A stretch of 36,316 bases of DNA from Mariniphaga anaerophila. GTDB taxonomy: Bacteria; Bacteroidota; Bacteroidia; Bacteroidales; Prolixibacteraceae. Positions 8,125 through 16,862 of the stretch are shown piece after piece (the stretch's first letter is position 1; each line of letters opens with the position of its first letter). Under the pieces are notes generated by a model. That model searched no databases. It was not told where the DNA came from and was given only the letters and a program-made list of their open reading frames with translations. Both the position numbers and the translations under genes were made by a program. The stretch is from positions 1 to 36,316 of the forward strand of contig NZ_FQUM01000018.1 in the NCBI RefSeq assembly GCF_900129025.1. Reading direction: 5' to 3'.

Positions 8125-9957
8125 TTACCTTTTAATTTGCTTTTCGAGCCTGCTCATTGTTGCGGCGGCTTTTTTATAAAGCTCTGTCCTCGCCTGGGAA
8201 CCTCCGGAAGGAGCATAGCGGGCAAATTCACATTGTTCAATTATCTCAACAAATGAATTAATTTGTTCTTCGTCCACACTCTTTTCGCGTAAACCCGCCA
8301 GTGCGCTTTCGCGATTCAGGTTGGCCACCGGAATACTCAGCTTGTCGCTCAAATATCCCCAGAAAGCCTTTAAAATTGCCTCGTGGAACGCTTCGTCGTC
8401 ATTCTTTTTCATAAACCCGGCAGCAGCTTTTAACCGTTTAACAGCAACCCTGCTAGCCTTTTTGTTACGCATTAAAGCGACGTTGGCATTTTCCCTGGCC
8501 TTTTTCCTGTATATGATAAACAACGCCAGGAAGAGCAGTGCGGTTGCTCCGTAAATTCCGTAAAAAAACAGGGTGCCGTAAAAAGTAGTTCCTTTCATCC
8601 GTAAAACAGGATTTCCCTGTTTGATGAAACGAATATCCTGACCGAGCAGTTGCAGGTTTTCGCGCTGTCGGGAGCTCATCATTGTTGCTGCCTGTTCGCC
8701 GGTTCCTTTTTCTACATGCAAGGTGTACTCCTGGGTTGATCGGGTTTCGTATGTTCCGGTTGCCGGGTTGAAAAACGCGAACGAAATAGAAGGAATTGTG
8801 TAATCTCCCTCGAACCGCGGCTGAAACAAATACTCAACGGTTTTTGACCCTGAAGCTCCGTTATCGGTAACCTGAATATTTTCTGTTGAACGCGGGTCGT
8901 AAACTTCAAAATCGCTCGGCAGTTTTAACTCCGGATTTCGGATTAAACGAAGGTTCCCGCTTCCTTTGACGGTAAATTTCAGGGTAACCGCGTCGTTTGT
9001 GGTCACATCTTCTGCGCTTATTTCAGACGAAACACTAAAGTTCCCTACCCCGCCGTAAAAATTAGCCGGCTGTGTTGGCAAATCTTTCACATTCACCCGC
9101 ACCGCTTTGCTTGTAATTGTGGTTCGTGCGGTTTGAATGCCGCTGAAAAAATCGTCAAAAAAGCTACGCGGCCTGACCCGTTGCTGAACCAGCAAAGTCA
9201 TGCTAAACGGCTTAATGGTGAGCGCTCCGTTCTGTTGCGGAAAAAGAACGGTTTTTTTCAGTACACCCACCTGGTAAATACGATTATTGTATACTTCGCG
9301 GGTGAAATTTATCTGATTCGGAATTTCAATATCCTGCGTAAAAAATCCTTCGTAAGTAGGAAGATTTACTTCGTCGAACCCTGAAATCGGAATATTGGGG
9401 TCGGCATAAATTTTAACGGTAGAAATAATCTGTTCTCCCCTGAAAACATTTTGTTTACTCATTTCCACCCGCAGAAAAAGGTTGTCGCCGCCCAGATCGA
9501 CCGACTTTGAACTCTGTCCGTTTTGACCACCCTGAGGCGCCTGTTGTTGTTGCTGCTGAGAGGCTGATTGTGCAGGTACTACCTGAATTTTAAAAGAATT
9601 CGATTCAACAACCTTTCCGTCGACTTCAATTGTTGCGGGCCTGACCTCAAAATTACCTTCACTTTTTGCCCGTAAAATATAGGTGTACGAAAAAGTTACT
9701 TCGGTTGTTGTTCTTCCGTTAATAGTACGAATGCTGGTTGATTGCCCGGTACTGGGCCCCATCAACACATCGAAATTACTGGTTAGCCCCGGGGGCAACT
9801 GCAAATTAGAACCTCTGTCATTCAGTGTAAAAGTTAACCTGAACTGCTGCCCCATTTCCACCGCATTGGGCGCCGACATAACAAAACGGGTTTGCTCGGC
9901 ATTGGCGGAAGCTATTGCAAAAAAAAGGCTGACGTATATTAAAATTCTTTTTATCAT
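8125..9957 (-). CDS. batD: BatD: aerotolerance-operon membrane protein
   Basis: The 610-residue protein has a signal peptide (MIKRILIYVSLFFAIASANA), an extracytoplasmic region made of repeated immunoglobulin-like beta domains, a Gln-rich stretch around residues 133-142, one membrane helix near residues 460-482 (FFYGIYGATALLFLALFII) and a basic, helical cytoplasmic tail. This is the BatD/oxygen-tolerance family. In Bacteroides the Bat proteins were linked to aerotolerance; in other bacteria the evidence is weaker. BatD probably presents its large domain to the periplasm and is a partner of the VWA proteins BatA and BatB. It lies 7 bases after batC and 12 before batE. Confidence 0.92.
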   Translation of the reverse strand: MIKRILIYVSLFFAIASANAEQTRFVMSAPNAVEMGQQFRLTFTLNDRGSNLQLPPGLTSNFDVLMGPSTGQSTSIRTINGRTTTEVTFSYTYILRAKSEGNFEVRPATIEVDGKVVESNSFKIQVVPAQSASQQQQQQAPQGGQNGQSSKSVDLGGDNLFLRVEMSKQNVFRGEQIISTVKIYADPNIPISGFDEVNLPTYEGFFTQDIEIPNQINFTREVYNNRIYQVGVLKKTVLFPQQNGALTIKPFSMTLLVQQRVRPRSFFDDFFSGIQTARTTITSKAVRVNVKDLPTQPANFYGGVGNFSVSSEISAEDVTTNDAVTLKFTVKGSGNLRLIRNPELKLPSDFEVYDPRSTENIQVTDNGASGSKTVEYLFQPRFEGDYTIPSISFAFFNPATGTYETRSTQEYTLHVEKGTGEQAATMMSSRQRENLQLLGQDIRFIKQGNPVLRMKGTTFYGTLFFYGIYGATALLFLALFIIYRKKARENANVALMRNKKASRVAVKRLKAAAGFMKKNDDEAFHEAILKAFWGYLSDKLSIPVANLNRESALAGLREKSVDEEQINSFVEIIEQCEFARYAPSGGSQARTELYKKAAATMSRLEKQIKR

Positions 9958-9964
9958 TTTCTTG

Positions 9965-10789
9965 TTACCATTCTTTTTCTGTTCTTACTCTTCTGGCTTT
10001 GGCTGCTTTTTCTTTCTTCACTTTATCCTGAATGTCTTTCTCATCGTTTTCCAACGCTTGTAAAAGCTGCTCTGCATCCTGCCGCGAAATCTTGGCCTGC
10101 TGTTGCTGTTGTTGTTGTTGCTGCTGCTGATCCTGATTCTGTTGCTGGTTCTGCTGTTGATCCTGATTTTGCTGATCTTTGTTTTGCTGATCCTGATTCT
10201 GCTGCTGGTTCTGATTTTGTTGATCCTGATTTTGCTGCTGATCCTGGTTCTGCTGCTTATCTTTATCCTGTTGATCTTTATTCTGATCCTTATTTTGATC
10301 CTGATTTTGTTGTTGCTGCTGCTGTTGTTCCTGTTGTTTTTTCAACATCTGCGCATACGCCAGGTTATATTTAGTTTCCAAATCAGACGGATTTCTGCGA
10401 AGAGCCTCTTTGTAACTTTCAATGCTCTCATCGAGCTTTTGCTGCATCAGCTGGCTGTTTCCTTTGTTATGCAGAGCTCTTGCCTGCTCTTCTGGTGTTC
10501 CGAGCTTATCCGACAACTCTTCGAATTTTCGTTCGGCATCTTCAAAACGCATTTGTTTGTAAAATGCATCGCCCAGGTTAAAATCCCACTGCTCGTTCCC
10601 CGGCCTTTTGTTCAGCGCTTTCCGGTACTCCTCTTCTGCCTGTGCAAATTTGGTAGTGTCCAGCCGGGAAGTATCTTTTAATGCTTCCATGAACAGTTTA
10701 TTCCCGTTCCGGACAAACTTTCGTTCGTTTTGCCCGTAAGCAATTACCGAAATAGCTCCAATCAATATCGTAATAATAAACCGTTTCAT
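9965..10789 (-). CDS. batC: BatC: TPR protein with Gln/Asn/Asp-rich tract
   Basis: The 274-residue protein has a signal peptide (ending near AYGQ), three TPR-like repeats (about 45-150) and then a long low-complexity segment, about 80 residues of Q with N, D and K (about 152-230). It ends with a short conserved-looking tail, ARRVRTEKEW. BatC homologues share this plan, including a charged or polar linker and a C-terminal aromatic tail; the tract here is unusually long and pure. TPRs suggest protein binding within the Bat complex on the periplasmic side. It is 21 bases after batB and 7 before batD, in the same operon. Confidence 0.88.
   Translation of the reverse strand: MKRFIITILIGAISVIAYGQNERKFVRNGNKLFMEALKDTSRLDTTKFAQAEEEYRKALNKRPGNEQWDFNLGDAFYKQMRFEDAERKFEELSDKLGTPEEQARALHNKGNSQLMQQKLDESIESYKEALRRNPSDLETKYNLAYAQMLKKQQEQQQQQQQNQDQNKDQNKDQQDKDKQQNQDQQQNQDQQNQNQQQNQDQQNKDQQNQDQQQNQQQNQDQQQQQQQQQQQAKISRQDAEQLLQALENDEKDIQDKVKKEKAAKARRVRTEKEW
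10097..10340. repeat. CTG/CTGATC-type low-complexity repeat inside batC
   Basis: On the plus strand the segment is an irregular array of CTG, TTG, TTC and GAT triplets arranged in units such as CTGATCCTGATT. It encodes the Q/N/D/K tract of BatC. Repeat units are multiples of three, so copy-number change would alter tract length without a frameshift. Confidence 0.85.
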
Positions 10790-10810
10790 CTGTTCAATCT
10801 TTTTTATCTT

Positions 10811-11848
10811 CTATTTTGAGGAAAATAAATTCACTTTCATAAAATACTTATTCTTCCTTTCGAGAATTACAAACTCGAATAATAACAAAAATAAACCGAT
10901 GGCAAAAAAATATTGAAACTGGTCATCGTATTCCGAATAAACCCGCGTTTCCATATCTTGTTTTTCCATTTTGTTTATTTCGTCGAACAAGGCATTCAGC
11001 CCCACCTGTGCATTATTTGCCCTCACATAAATTCCTTTTCCTGCCGCGGCAACTTCTTCCAACGTGTTTTCGTCGAGTTTGGTAACAACCACGTTCCCTT
11101 TGTTGTCGCGCAAATAATCGGTCTGCCCGCCTTTGTTTACCGGAATTGGCGAACCCTGCGGCAGCCCCATCCCGATGGCATGAACAACAATTCCGCTTTT
11201 AACGGCTTCCTGTGCCGCAGAAACCGGATCGTCTTCGTGATTTTCGCCATCGGTAATAACGACAATGGCTTTATTAGCGTCCCCTTCGGGAGTAAACGAA
11301 CGCATGGCCATGTTAATTGCTGCACCAATGGCTGTTCCCTGCCTCGGAACCATTTGTGTGTTTACCGCATCCAAAAAGAGTTTGGCCGAATTGTAATCGC
11401 TGGTTATGGGAAGCTGTGTGTACGCTTCGCCGGCAAATACAATTAACCCGATTTTATCGTCTTTCAAGCGATCAACCAATCTTGAAATCGCACGTTTGGC
11501 GCGTTCCAGACGATTGGGCTGAATATCTTCTGCCATCATACTGTTTGACACGTCAAGTGCAATTATCAGTTCAATTCCTTCGCGTTTCACTTTTTTCAGT
11601 TTAGAACCAAACTGCGGCCGCGCTGCTCCCACGATAAAAAAAGCCAGCGCCAACATCAGCAAAAAGAATTTGAAAACCGGCCTGCTTTTGGATGCAAACG
11701 GCATCAGCTCTTTTATGGTTTCCTGGTTTCCGAAGCGTTTTAATGCGCGTTTTCTTGCAAACCGTGCCCAAATATAAAATAAGGTAAGCAGCGGGATAAT
11801 TAACAATCCCCACAAGTATTCTGTATGTGCAAATCTGAACATTTCCAT
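10811..11848 (-). CDS. batB: BatB: VWA domain membrane protein
   Basis: The 345-residue protein has two N-terminal membrane helices (about 11-28 and 58-75), a von Willebrand factor A domain and a C-terminal helix (about 312-330, FFAIGLFLLLFEFVIL). The MIDAS metal site is intact: DVSNS (Asp99), the Thr loop in RQGTAIGAAI and ITDGENH. VWA domains of this family bind partner proteins through a divalent cation. It is a close relative of BatA immediately upstream (12-base gap), probably a duplication, and the two are thought to act together in the Bat complex in the inner membrane. Confidence 0.93.
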   Translation of the reverse strand: MEMFRFAHTEYLWGLLIIPLLTLFYIWARFARKRALKRFGNQETIKELMPFASKSRPVFKFFLLMLALAFFIVGAARPQFGSKLKKVKREGIELIIALDVSNSMMAEDIQPNRLERAKRAISRLVDRLKDDKIGLIVFAGEAYTQLPITSDYNSAKLFLDAVNTQMVPRQGTAIGAAINMAMRSFTPEGDANKAIVVITDGENHEDDPVSAAQEAVKSGIVVHAIGMGLPQGSPIPVNKGGQTDYLRDNKGNVVVTKLDENTLEEVAAAGKGIYVRANNAQVGLNALFDEINKMEKQDMETRVYSEYDDQFQYFFAIGLFLLLFEFVILERKNKYFMKVNLFSSK

Positions 11849-11860
11849 TTCTATAAACTT

Positions 11861-12856
11861 TTAAGGGATGCTTCTGAAAACGGTAGTTCTTAAAAACAGG
11901 CTTAAAACCAGCAGTAAAATTCCTGCCAGTGCAAAAGGCAAAAACTCTTCTGACCTGCGACTAAACTCGCGTACTTCAATTTTTGATTTTTCCAGTTGGT
12001 CAATCTCTGCATAAATCTCTTCGAGCTTGGTATTGCTGGTTGCCCTGAAATATTTACCGTCAGTTATTGAAGCAATCTCCTGAAGCATTTTCTCATCAAT
12101 TTTCACTTCCACATCCCGAAGCTGTGTTCCGTAAGGCGTTTGTACCGGATAAGGAGCAGTTCCTACGGTTCCAACTCCAATGGTATAAACCCTTATGCCA
12201 AATGTGCGTGCAATTTCTGCCGCAGTTAACGGCGCAATTTCTCCGGAGTTGTTTTCACCATCGGTAAGCAGAATAACCACGCGGCTGATTGCGTCACTGT
12301 CTTTCAGGCGGGCCACCGCAGTTGCCAACCCATTTCCAATGGCGGTACCGTCCTGAATCAGTCCGGTCTGAATATCTTTAAAAAGGTTAAGCAACACAGC
12401 ACGGTCGGTTGTGAGCGGGCACTGCGTAAATGCTTCGCCGGCAAAAACCACCAGTCCGATGCGGTCGTATTGCCGCCCCGAAATAAATTCCATGGCTACA
12501 TTTTTGGACGCCTCAAGCCTGTCGGGCGAAAAATCTTTAGCCAGCATACTTGTTGAAATATCGAGAGAAATGACAATGTCGATCCCTTCGGTAGTAACGT
12601 TTTCAAAATCGCTGGATGACTGTGGCCGCGCCAAAACCACCGTAAACGCTGCAATGGCTAGTATCTGAAACAAAAATACGGTATGTCTCAGGTAATGCCT
12701 GATTGTTTTCGGAGCTTTAAATACCGGTGCAGTGGTAGAAATACGGATGCTTGCGGTATTTCTTTTCTGCCTGAAAACATACCAGGCTGTCATTGGCAAA
12801 ATTACCAGCAACAGGTAAAAAAATTCCGGGTTCTTAAATGTAAATCCTTCAAACAT
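11861..12856 (-). CDS. batA: BatA: VWA domain membrane protein
   Basis: The 331-residue protein has the same plan as BatB: helices at about 12-28 and 58-76, a VWA domain with MIDAS motifs DISTS (99-103), QDGTAIGNG (about 172) and LTDGENN (about 203), and a C-terminal helix (about 308-326). The intact MIDAS predicts metal-dependent protein binding. It is placed first of the two VWA genes, as in other Bacteroidota bat operons, 7 bases after the BatD-like gene. Confidence 0.93.
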   Translation of the reverse strand: MFEGFTFKNPEFFYLLLVILPMTAWYVFRQKRNTASIRISTTAPVFKAPKTIRHYLRHTVFLFQILAIAAFTVVLARPQSSSDFENVTTEGIDIVISLDISTSMLAKDFSPDRLEASKNVAMEFISGRQYDRIGLVVFAGEAFTQCPLTTDRAVLLNLFKDIQTGLIQDGTAIGNGLATAVARLKDSDAISRVVILLTDGENNSGEIAPLTAAEIARTFGIRVYTIGVGTVGTAPYPVQTPYGTQLRDVEVKIDEKMLQEIASITDGKYFRATSNTKLEEIYAEIDQLEKSKIEVREFSRRSEEFLPFALAGILLLVLSLFLRTTVFRSIP

Positions 12857-12863
12857 CCTTCAT

Positions 12864-13862
12864 CTATTTAATTTGTACATCTTCACCTTCTTCTTCCGTT
12901 TCTTCGGGAGTTTCCGGTTTTTTTTCTTCTGGTTTGGTTTCGTTTATAAAGAAATATGCATTTACCAGTGTCATATTATCATCGTCGGGGGTAGTCTGGT
13001 ATTTTGCAAATTTCACCAGGTCGGCCAACTTCAAAATCCGACTCAGGTTTTCAAACGTTTTATCTTTTAACAGGCTGCGCTGTGCCCTAAAACAAGCAAT
13101 GGTTTCATCAGAAGTTTGCTCCATGGCCTGAATTTCAAACCTGTCATCAATATATTTTCTGAGCGCTTCGGTAACCTCGCTGTAGTATTGCTTGGTTTTG
13201 CCTTTCTGCCATGCCTTTTCCTGTTTAATCCGGTCAAGTTCGCGCAACGCAACAATGTGCGCCGGCTCTTTCGGTTTTTTCGGCAAAACAAAAATAGGCT
13301 GGTTGTTCTTCTTCCTTTTAATGGCATAAAAAATAAAAAACAAAATGGCAGCAATAAGAATCACGCCTAAAATATAAGGAACCACCTCTTTTAATGTTAC
13401 CGGGGCTCCGTAAGGATATTTAATGTCTGTCGGGCCACGGGTAGTATCAATCTGCATGCTGTGTACATGCAAAGTAACACCGTTTGAGGGTATGGAATCG
13501 ATCCTGCCGTCGAGATCCAGTTTAAACCAGAATGGCGGAATCCGATAAGAGCCGCTGTCAAAGGAGGTAATCAGGTACGATTGAATCTGTTTTTGAAAAG
13601 ACTCATCGTCCATTTCCACGGTATCGATTGCCGACTTGCCCAAAACTTCAACATTCTGAAGCAGAGTATCCGGCACGTTGGGAAATGTCACCTGCACATT
13701 TTTCGGATGGTCAATTTCAAGAAACAGCTTCACCTGATCGCCCAACAAAATATTTGTGGAATCGATGCTGGCAGAGGCTTTAATGCGCTGGGCATTTGCT
13801 GTTGCCGCAATTAAAATCAGCAGTACGAGTGAGCCTATTTTGGTTTTAAACTTCATTTTCAT
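12864..13862 (-). CDS. Bat-operon membrane protein with BatD-like N-terminal region
   Basis: The 332-residue protein starts with a signal peptide ending in TANAQ. An extracytoplasmic beta-rich region (about 26-165) has the opening pattern IDSTNILLGDQVKLFLEID, reminiscent of the first domain of BatD. One membrane helix follows (about 172-194), then a helical cytoplasmic part (about 205-300) and a Glu/Pro-rich acidic tail. A protein of this type commonly lies between the DUF58 gene and batA in Bacteroidota, but it has no assigned activity. The gene begins 1 base after the DUF58 stop and ends 7 bases before batA, so it is firmly part of the operon and probably part of the membrane complex. Confidence 0.8.
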   Translation of the reverse strand: MKMKFKTKIGSLVLLILIAATANAQRIKASASIDSTNILLGDQVKLFLEIDHPKNVQVTFPNVPDTLLQNVEVLGKSAIDTVEMDDESFQKQIQSYLITSFDSGSYRIPPFWFKLDLDGRIDSIPSNGVTLHVHSMQIDTTRGPTDIKYPYGAPVTLKEVVPYILGVILIAAILFFIFYAIKRKKNNQPIFVLPKKPKEPAHIVALRELDRIKQEKAWQKGKTKQYYSEVTEALRKYIDDRFEIQAMEQTSDETIACFRAQRSLLKDKTFENLSRILKLADLVKFAKYQTTPDDDNMTLVNAYFFINETKPEEKKPETPEETEEEGEDVQIK

Positions 13863-13863
13863 A

Positions 13864-14742
13864 TTATTTAACGGCCCTTCTTCTAAACAGAGCCATCAAA
13901 GATTTTACATAATCTTCGTTGGTATCGACAGAGGCATAATCGACCCCGCATTTTTTAAACATTGTATCGAGGTGCGCAACGTGCTTGTTCCAATAATCAG
14001 CATAAACTTTGCGGGTTCGTCGCGAGCTGCTGTCTACCCACACATATTTATCTGTTTCGGCATCTTTCAGTTTAACCATTCCAATGGAAGGAAGTTCCCG
14101 TTCGCGATCGTCGTAAACCTTCAGCGCCACCACATCGTGTTTGTTGTTAGCAATGGACAGCGCCATTTCCATGTCAGGATTATTATCCATAAAATCGGAA
14201 ATAATAAAGGCAGTACACCGCTTTTTTATGGCGTTGGTAAGGTACCTGATTGCCTCGGTGATATCTGTTCCGGTTCTTTTTGGTTTGAAGTCGATCAATT
14301 CGCGAATAATGCGCAAAATGTGGCTTTTCCCCTTTTTGGGCGGAATAAATTCTTCGATGGTATCGGAAAAGAAAATGACCCCGATTTTATCGTTATTCTG
14401 AATAGCCGAGAAAGACAAAATTGCTGAAATTTCGGTTATTACATTCTTTTTCATTTTTTCGAAAGTCCCGAAGTTGCGGGAGCCGCTCACATCAATAAGC
14501 AACATCACAGTCAACTCCCTTTCTTCTTCGAAAACTTTCACGTAGGGATGGCTGTACCGTGCGGTAACATTCCAGTCGATGTTCCGGATATCGTCGCCAA
14601 ACTGGTACTCGCGCACTTCAGAAAAAGCCATTCCGCGGCCTTTAAAAGCACTGTGGTACTCTCCGGCAAAAATATTCCGCGACAAGCCCCGCGTTTTTAT
14701 TTCAATCTGCCTTACCTTTTTTAATAAATCTATCGTTTCCAT
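13864..14742 (-). CDS. DUF58 domain protein
   Basis: The 292-residue cytosolic protein carries the DUF58 signature FGDDIRNIDWNVTARYSHPYV (split here as FGDDIRNIDW, about 48-57, and NVTARYSHPYV) and then a VWA-like half with LLIDVSGS (81-88) as a MIDAS-type motif. DUF58 proteins are almost always encoded next to MoxR-type AAA ATPases, and the two are thought to work together in maturing or activating partner complexes. Here it follows moxR by 84 bases and precedes the BatD-like gene by 1 base. No signal peptide or membrane helix is seen. Confidence 0.92.
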   Translation of the reverse strand: METIDLLKKVRQIEIKTRGLSRNIFAGEYHSAFKGRGMAFSEVREYQFGDDIRNIDWNVTARYSHPYVKVFEEERELTVMLLIDVSGSRNFGTFEKMKKNVITEISAILSFSAIQNNDKIGVIFFSDTIEEFIPPKKGKSHILRIIRELIDFKPKRTGTDITEAIRYLTNAIKKRCTAFIISDFMDNNPDMEMALSIANNKHDVVALKVYDDRERELPSIGMVKLKDAETDKYVWVDSSSRRTRKVYADYWNKHVAHLDTMFKKCGVDYASVDTNEDYVKSLMALFRRRAVK

Positions 14743-14826
14743 GAAAAAGGTTTCAAGTTTCAGGTTCTGTTTTGTACAATTTCATATCGAATAATACAAA
14801 ACACTCAATTTGTAACCTCAACTGCA

Positions 14827-15822
14827 TTAAGGTACTTCCACCGTATTCAAAATGTCTGCAATAATTTCTTCCGAGGTAATATTATTTGCTTCAGCTTCGT
14901 AGCTCAGTCCGATACGGTGGCGCAAAACATCGCGCGATACAGCACGAACATCCTCAGGAATTACGTATCCCCGGCGTTTAATAAACGCATAGGCTTTTGC
15001 GGCCTGTGCCAGACTAATTCCGGCCCTGGGCGATGCCCCGTAGGAAATCATTTCCTGGTATTTTTCCAGTTGATACTGTTCCGGTTCGCGGGTAGCAAAA
15101 ACAATATCGACGATGTATTTTTGAATTTTCTCGTCGATGTAAACATCTTTTACCACATCGCGGGCTTTAATAATATCTTCGGGCTTTAAAATTGCCTTTG
15201 TTTCAGGAAACTGTTTTAACAGGTTCTGACTAATAATCTGCCGTTCTTCTTCTTTGTTGGGATAATTAATCACCACTTTCAGCATAAAACGGTCGACCTG
15301 CGCTTCGGGCAGCGGGTAAGTTCCCTCCTGTTCGATTGGGTTTTGCGTCGCCATTACCAAAAACGGTTCTTCCAGCTTAAACGTAGTATCGCTGATGGTA
15401 ACCTGGCGTTCCTGCATGGCTTCGAGCAGTGCTGACTGCACTTTTGCAGGAGCACGGTTAATTTCATCAGCCAAAATGAAGTTGGCAAAAATCGGCCCTT
15501 TTTTAATGGAAAACTCTTCTTTTTTCTGACTGTAAATCATGGTTCCGAGCAAGTCGGCCGGAAGCAGGTCGGGCGTAAACTGAATACGCGCAAACTTTGC
15601 GGAGATGGTACTTGCAAGCGATTTAATGGCCAACGTTTTTGCCAGCCCTGGAACACCTTCCAGCAAAATATGCCCGTTTGAAAGTAATCCAATAAGCAAA
15701 CTTTCAACCAGGTGTTTTTGCCCGATTATCACTTTATTCATCTCCATGGTAACCATGTCAACAAACGAACTTTCCTGTTGTATCCGTTCGTTCAGTTCTT
15801 TAATATCCACCGTTTGATTCAT
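14827..15822 (-). CDS. moxR: MoxR family AAA+ ATPase
   Basis: The 331-residue cytosolic AAA+ ATPase shows Walker A GVPGLAKT (56-63), Walker B ILADEINRAP (116-125), a sensor 1 region with MATQNPIEQEGTYPLPEAQ (157-175), DRFM, and a C-terminal lid with GASPRAGISLAQAAKAYA. MoxR proteins are chaperone-like ATPases that remodel or activate protein complexes, often containing VWA proteins; BatA and BatB encoded downstream are the likely clients. It is the first gene of the eight-gene operon. The upstream 180 bases hold only imperfect promoter boxes (such as TTACTTTG on the minus strand near 15913-15920). Confidence 0.94.
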   Translation of the reverse strand: MNQTVDIKELNERIQQESSFVDMVTMEMNKVIIGQKHLVESLLIGLLSNGHILLEGVPGLAKTLAIKSLASTISAKFARIQFTPDLLPADLLGTMIYSQKKEEFSIKKGPIFANFILADEINRAPAKVQSALLEAMQERQVTISDTTFKLEEPFLVMATQNPIEQEGTYPLPEAQVDRFMLKVVINYPNKEEERQIISQNLLKQFPETKAILKPEDIIKARDVVKDVYIDEKIQKYIVDIVFATREPEQYQLEKYQEMISYGASPRAGISLAQAAKAYAFIKRRGYVIPEDVRAVSRDVLRHRIGLSYEAEANNITSEEIIADILNTVEVP

Positions 15823-15969
15823 ATTTTACTTTTGAATTCTTAATGATTTCGGTTTTTTAGAATCTGACAAATTACTGTCATTTTCTGAGTGCACGAATTT
15901 AAACGATTGCAAAGTAAAAAACTTTTATATTCTGTTAAAATATATTAAGCCTCTGTATGGGAAAAGGCA

Positions 15970-16005
15970 TAAAAAAAGGAAGACAGAGCCATTCTGCCTT
16001 CCTTT
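15970..16005 (-). terminator. Intrinsic terminator of the small heat shock gene
   Basis: On the minus strand a 13-bp stem with one G-T pair (arms 15975-15987 and 15993-16005) and a 5-base loop is followed by a run of seven T. It begins 6 bases after the stop codon at 16011. Confidence 0.88.
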
Positions 16006-16010
16006 ATCAG

Positions 16011-16451
16011 CTATGAAATTTTAATTTCTTTTGCCGGTTTTGGTTTTGCTTCTTCCCGTTTAGGAAGTTTTACACTCAGAATACCATCGCCGTATGCGGC
16101 GCTGATTTTATCGCTGTCTACATCGTGGTGCGGCACAGTGAATGAACGCTGGAACGACTGATAGCTAAATTCCCTCCGGGTGTAATTATCTTCTTTTTCT
16201 TTCTTTTCCTGTTGTTTTTCCGAAGAGATGGTTAACACATTGTTCTGGAAATTAATTTTAAAATCTTTTTTACTCATCCCCGGAGCTGCAACTTCCAGAA
16301 TGTAATCGTCATCAGTTTCTTTTACATTAACAGCCGGTAACGTTGTGTTTACATCCGAAAAATTATTAAGGTTCCAGTCCATCAAATCGCTGTTGAAAAA
16401 CCTGTCGAAGAACGACGGTAAAACATTTTCTGATCTTTTTGCAAGTGTCAT
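16011..16451 (-). CDS. Hsp20/alpha-crystallin small heat shock protein
   Basis: The 146-residue ATP-independent holdase has a short N-terminal arm (KRSENVLPSFFDRFF), an alpha-crystallin domain (about 37-135, with VAAPGMSKKDFKI and the GDGILSVKLPK strand) and a C-terminal IKI motif of the I-x-I type that docks neighbouring subunits. The start at 16449-16451 is preferred to the ATG 15 bases upstream, because a clear GGAGG lies 7 bases before it and would sit inside the longer reading frame. Such a strong ribosome binding site is unusual in this window and fits a highly expressed stress gene. It is a single-gene unit with its own terminator. Confidence 0.93.
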   Translation of the reverse strand: MTLAKRSENVLPSFFDRFFNSDLMDWNLNNFSDVNTTLPAVNVKETDDDYILEVAAPGMSKKDFKINFQNNVLTISSEKQQEKKEKEDNYTRREFSYQSFQRSFTVPHHDVDSDKISAAYGDGILSVKLPKREEAKPKPAKEIKIS

Positions 16452-16707
16452 GACTAAATCCTCCATTTAAATTGTTCAACTTTATTTTCAAATTCGATTA
16501 CCCTTATTGCAAACAAAATACCAGAGCAAAAAACGTGTCATTTTTTCCACTCAAATGCCTGAACGTCAGCCAAAATAAAACCAACAAACAAAAATCATCT
16601 GGCATTCAAAATAATAGCAACTGACAATTTTTCAGCAAGGCAGAATCGCAAAAAACAGCTACCATTTGCAGCTCAACAAGAAGCTGACACCCCAATAATT
16701 CAGACAT

Positions 16708-16736
16708 AAAAAAACAGGCAACAACTGCACCTGTTT
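16708..16736 (-). terminator. Orphan intrinsic terminator-like hairpin
   Basis: On the minus strand, AAACAGG (16736-16730) pairs with CCTGTTT (16718-16712) across an 11-base loop and is followed by a run of T. No minus-strand gene lies directly upstream, so it may end a small RNA or insulate hsp20 from antisense transcription. Confidence 0.55.
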
Positions 16737-16745
16737 GTTCGGTTA

Positions 16746-16774
16746 TTGGAAATTTCGGCGGAATGTTAGCTTTG
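16746..16774 (+). promoter_or_regulatory. Promoter of the PanE-like gene
   Basis: A perfect -7 box TAGCTTTG (16767-16774) is preceded by a TTG at 16746-16748, 18 bases upstream, close to the usual Bacteroidota spacing. It implies a leader of about 80 bases before the ATG at 16863. Confidence 0.55.
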
Positions 16775-16862
16775 TAGTTTTCGAATTTGAAAAACAAAAG
16801 GATGAAATCTGGCTTTTAGGGAATTAGCTCAAAAGAAATACAAATCAAAAAACAATAATCTG

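Larger units (their letters stand above)
16452..16862. other. 411-base divergent spacer between hsp20 and panE-like gene
   Basis: No convincing gene is present. The spacer holds the hsp20 ribosome binding site (minus strand, about 16458-16462), a terminator-like hairpin reading toward hsp20 (16708-16736) and a good promoter for the PanE-like gene (16746-16774). A 63-codon minus-strand frame at 16606-16797 crosses the hairpin and has no family resemblance. Confidence 0.6.

Noticed and set aside
10103-10681. Plus-strand 192-codon frame encoding a Leu/Ile-rich, membrane-like protein
   Set aside because: It is the exact reverse of the Gln/Asn/Asp repeat of batC; the hydrophobic run is a by-product of CTG/TTG/ATC triplets on the other strand.
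13756-14427. Plus-strand 223-codon frame
   Set aside because: Antisense to the DUF58 gene and its neighbour, both well supported.
16606-16797. Minus-strand 63-codon frame in the hsp20-panE spacer
   Set aside because: It runs through a terminator-like hairpin, has no ribosome binding site and ends in a low-information tail.
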